A stretch of DNA of 64,000 nucleotides from Muraenolepis orangiensis (taxonomy: Eukaryota > Chordata > Actinopteri > Gadiformes > Muraenolepididae). Below are positions 25,740-64,000 of this stretch, in pieces; the stretch's first letter is position 1; the number at the start of each line of letters is the position of its first letter. Below the pieces are notes generated by a model. That model saw only the letters and a list, made by a program, of their open reading frames with translations. It was not told where the DNA came from and ran no database searches. The stretch is from assembly GCA_027704905.1 (NCBI GenBank), contig CM051004.1:7725223-7789222 (forward strand). The letters run 5' to 3'. A program made the translations under genes and the position numbers.

Positions 25740-26659
25740 GAGATTAATGCACACAGCTGTAAAAAAAGCTATTAACACCCCAGGCTGGAGAAGGTGAACA
25801 TATGAATTTTCCTTCTTTAAACAGATATTTATATAAAAACAAAAACCCCCCTTTTTTTTTAAATAAAAAAAAAAACCAGTACGAGTACAAAACATTATGA
25901 CAACAAATAGGCAGTTTGTCTTCCGAGAGCAAAACATTGAATGATCCGTTACATTCAACGTCAAATAAAAAAAAGGAAATAACATTATTTAGAATCTGAA
26001 ATTAGTAATGACAACAAGGCGTGACACGACATGAATGCGTGACATGAACGCCAGCGTGGAGCGCAGCACGTTAAACATGTGAGACGTCCCTCGAAAACGC
26101 ATTCCAAGGATAAAGGCCTTTTTTGTTTGTTCGTTTGTCTTTCCCCCGAAATTCTGTTTTGACCCTCACTGAGGACCAGGGGGGGGGGGGGGGGGGCTCC
26201 ACCACGTCCACAAGCTTTTCGTCCAGTCTTCCATTCCTCTTGTGGGGGGGGGGGGGGGCACAGGGCTCCGGGGCTGGGATCCAAACGCCACACACAGGGG
26301 GGGGCAGAGGAGTTCATCCAGACCGCAGATCCTCTTTTTCTTTTTCTAATTATTTTTGGTATTCAGAAGCTTTTTGTTTTCTAACAGACAATACTCAGGC
26401 ACCGTTGGAAACAAGAGAAACAACTTTAGAAAAAAAAACCCCACAGTATTCTTAAGTGCAATAAATGACGGGGAAACATTGAGGAGGAAGGAATTGATTA
26501 CTATGATGTGACGGAGAGATGAAGAAGAAGAAAAAGAAAAAAAAAAACACGTTTCAAAAGGGTGCAGTACGAGTTAAGTGTCATATACTACGTAAAAATA
26601 AACAAAACCCCTTAAAAGTCAGTCATCCTCCTCCTCCTCCTCTTCTTCTTCTTCTTCTT

Positions 26660-63276
<36,617 letters not shown>

Positions 63277-64000
63277 CTGTGGGGGAGAGAGAGACACACA
63301 CACACACACACAGATTAATTAAGATCAGTGTACACGGTTTACAGAATAAAAAGTGCTTCCCTGTGCACCAGAAGTGCATGCTCTGCGTTTTTTTTAACCG
63401 CCCGATTTCAACATTGGCTTTCCTCCCCGAAATGAAATAAACACCCTATGATCCCCATTTCCCCCTCCTCCCGTCTCCACAGAGCTAGCATTAACTCAGT
63501 CATCTCAATGGCCGTGCCGTGCCGTGCAGGGCCCAAAACAGCCAGCGACCACATTGTGACGGAGGACACACGGGCAGGCAGACATAACCTCAGCTCAATG
63601 GGGATGACAACGCTCGACTCTCTCCGAGGCCAGAGACACTTGAGTGGGACCAGCGAGACACATCCTCCATTGTGCACCCAGGACGGAGCCACCAAAAGAA
63701 GAGAAGACGGAGAGAGAGGGGTCTTCACACACGATGGGCCGTGTCTAAAGATCCCTCGTTTGTCTTCGTCAGGATTTTGGAATCCGAATGATCCTTTCAC
63801 TGAAAAGTTGCCAGTTTGGCAAATATTCACAGTACTACTCTTTTTCTTTTCTTTTTTTCGCCAACCGGTTGTGGTTTTTCTTGCACGAAATGTTGGCTCT
63901 TGCCAGAGTTTGACCAGTTCTCCATCGCTGGTGTCCAGAGGACGCGAGGAAAAGCTGGACATAGTTCTTGACACGTTTGTGGAGCTTGTGGAAATGTAAA
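63277..64000 (-). other. notch2: notch2 intron 1 (partial)
   Basis: Sequence upstream of the exon 2 acceptor. It has a short CA run at 63294-63312 and no recognisable exon. Exon 1 and the promoter are beyond the window. Confidence 0.6.

Larger units (their letters stand above)
23816..26659 (-). other. notch2: putative notch2 3' UTR / 3' flank
   Basis: No coding exon. The stretch contains a TA/CATA-rich microsatellite at 23877-24175, a 48-bp near-perfect palindrome at 25309-25356, a MITE-like inverted-repeat element at 25366-25739, and G runs at about 26180-26195 and 26246-26257. Whether all of it is transcribed as 3' UTR depends on the polyadenylation site used. Confidence 0.5.

Overview
This is a window of vertebrate nuclear DNA, almost certainly from a teleost fish. 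The genes are split by introns with GT-AG sites and encode vertebrate-type proteins. The non-coding DNA carries fish-type repeats: a Tc1/mariner element, a pogo-like element, an L2-type LINE and SINE- or MITE-like fragments. Very long perfect dinucleotide runs, several over 200 bp, are unusually dense. That would suit a cod-like (gadiform) genome, but this is only an inference.

Layout from left to right. (1) The last exons of crlf1, a secreted cytokine-receptor-like factor, on + (1025-2297). (2) rex1bd on - (4230-7229), five coding exons, 148 aa. (3) A GC-rich head-to-head promoter interval, then fam78b on + (9000-13036), two coding exons, 261 aa. Its intron holds a full-length Tc1-like transposon with an uninterrupted 340-aa transposase. 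(4) slc35a3 on - (17635-22586), seven coding exons, 328 aa, a Golgi UDP-GlcNAc transporter, with a 28-bp minisatellite directly upstream of its start. (5) notch2 on -, filling 26660 to beyond the right edge. Human-numbered exons 2-34 are present; exon 1 with the signal peptide lies outside. I traced 34 coding exons (exon 4 is split in two). They total 7,457 nt and keep one reading frame to the stop, giving 2,484 residues: about 36 EGF repeats, 3 LNR modules, the heterodimerisation region with a furin site, one membrane segment, RAM, ankyrin repeats and a C-terminal PEST region.

The genes are not an operon, and each has its own transcription unit. One functional link exists: slc35a3 supplies UDP-GlcNAc to the Golgi, where Fringe enzymes add GlcNAc to O-fucose on Notch EGF repeats. 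The neighbour set mixes genes whose human counterparts, from memory, lie on 19p13 (CRLF1, REX1BD) and chromosome 1 (FAM78B, SLC35A3, NOTCH2). That fits an old vertebrate paralogon.

I see no wholly new biological system. The most useful oddities are in notch2: an extra intron in exon 4, a GC-AG intron after exon 15, a possible 18-nt microexon before exon 25, and Met instead of Val at the expected gamma-secretase site. Others are the intact Tc1 element, a 48-bp near-perfect palindrome beside a MITE in the notch2 3' region, and a predicted acylation motif at the Fam78b N-terminus.
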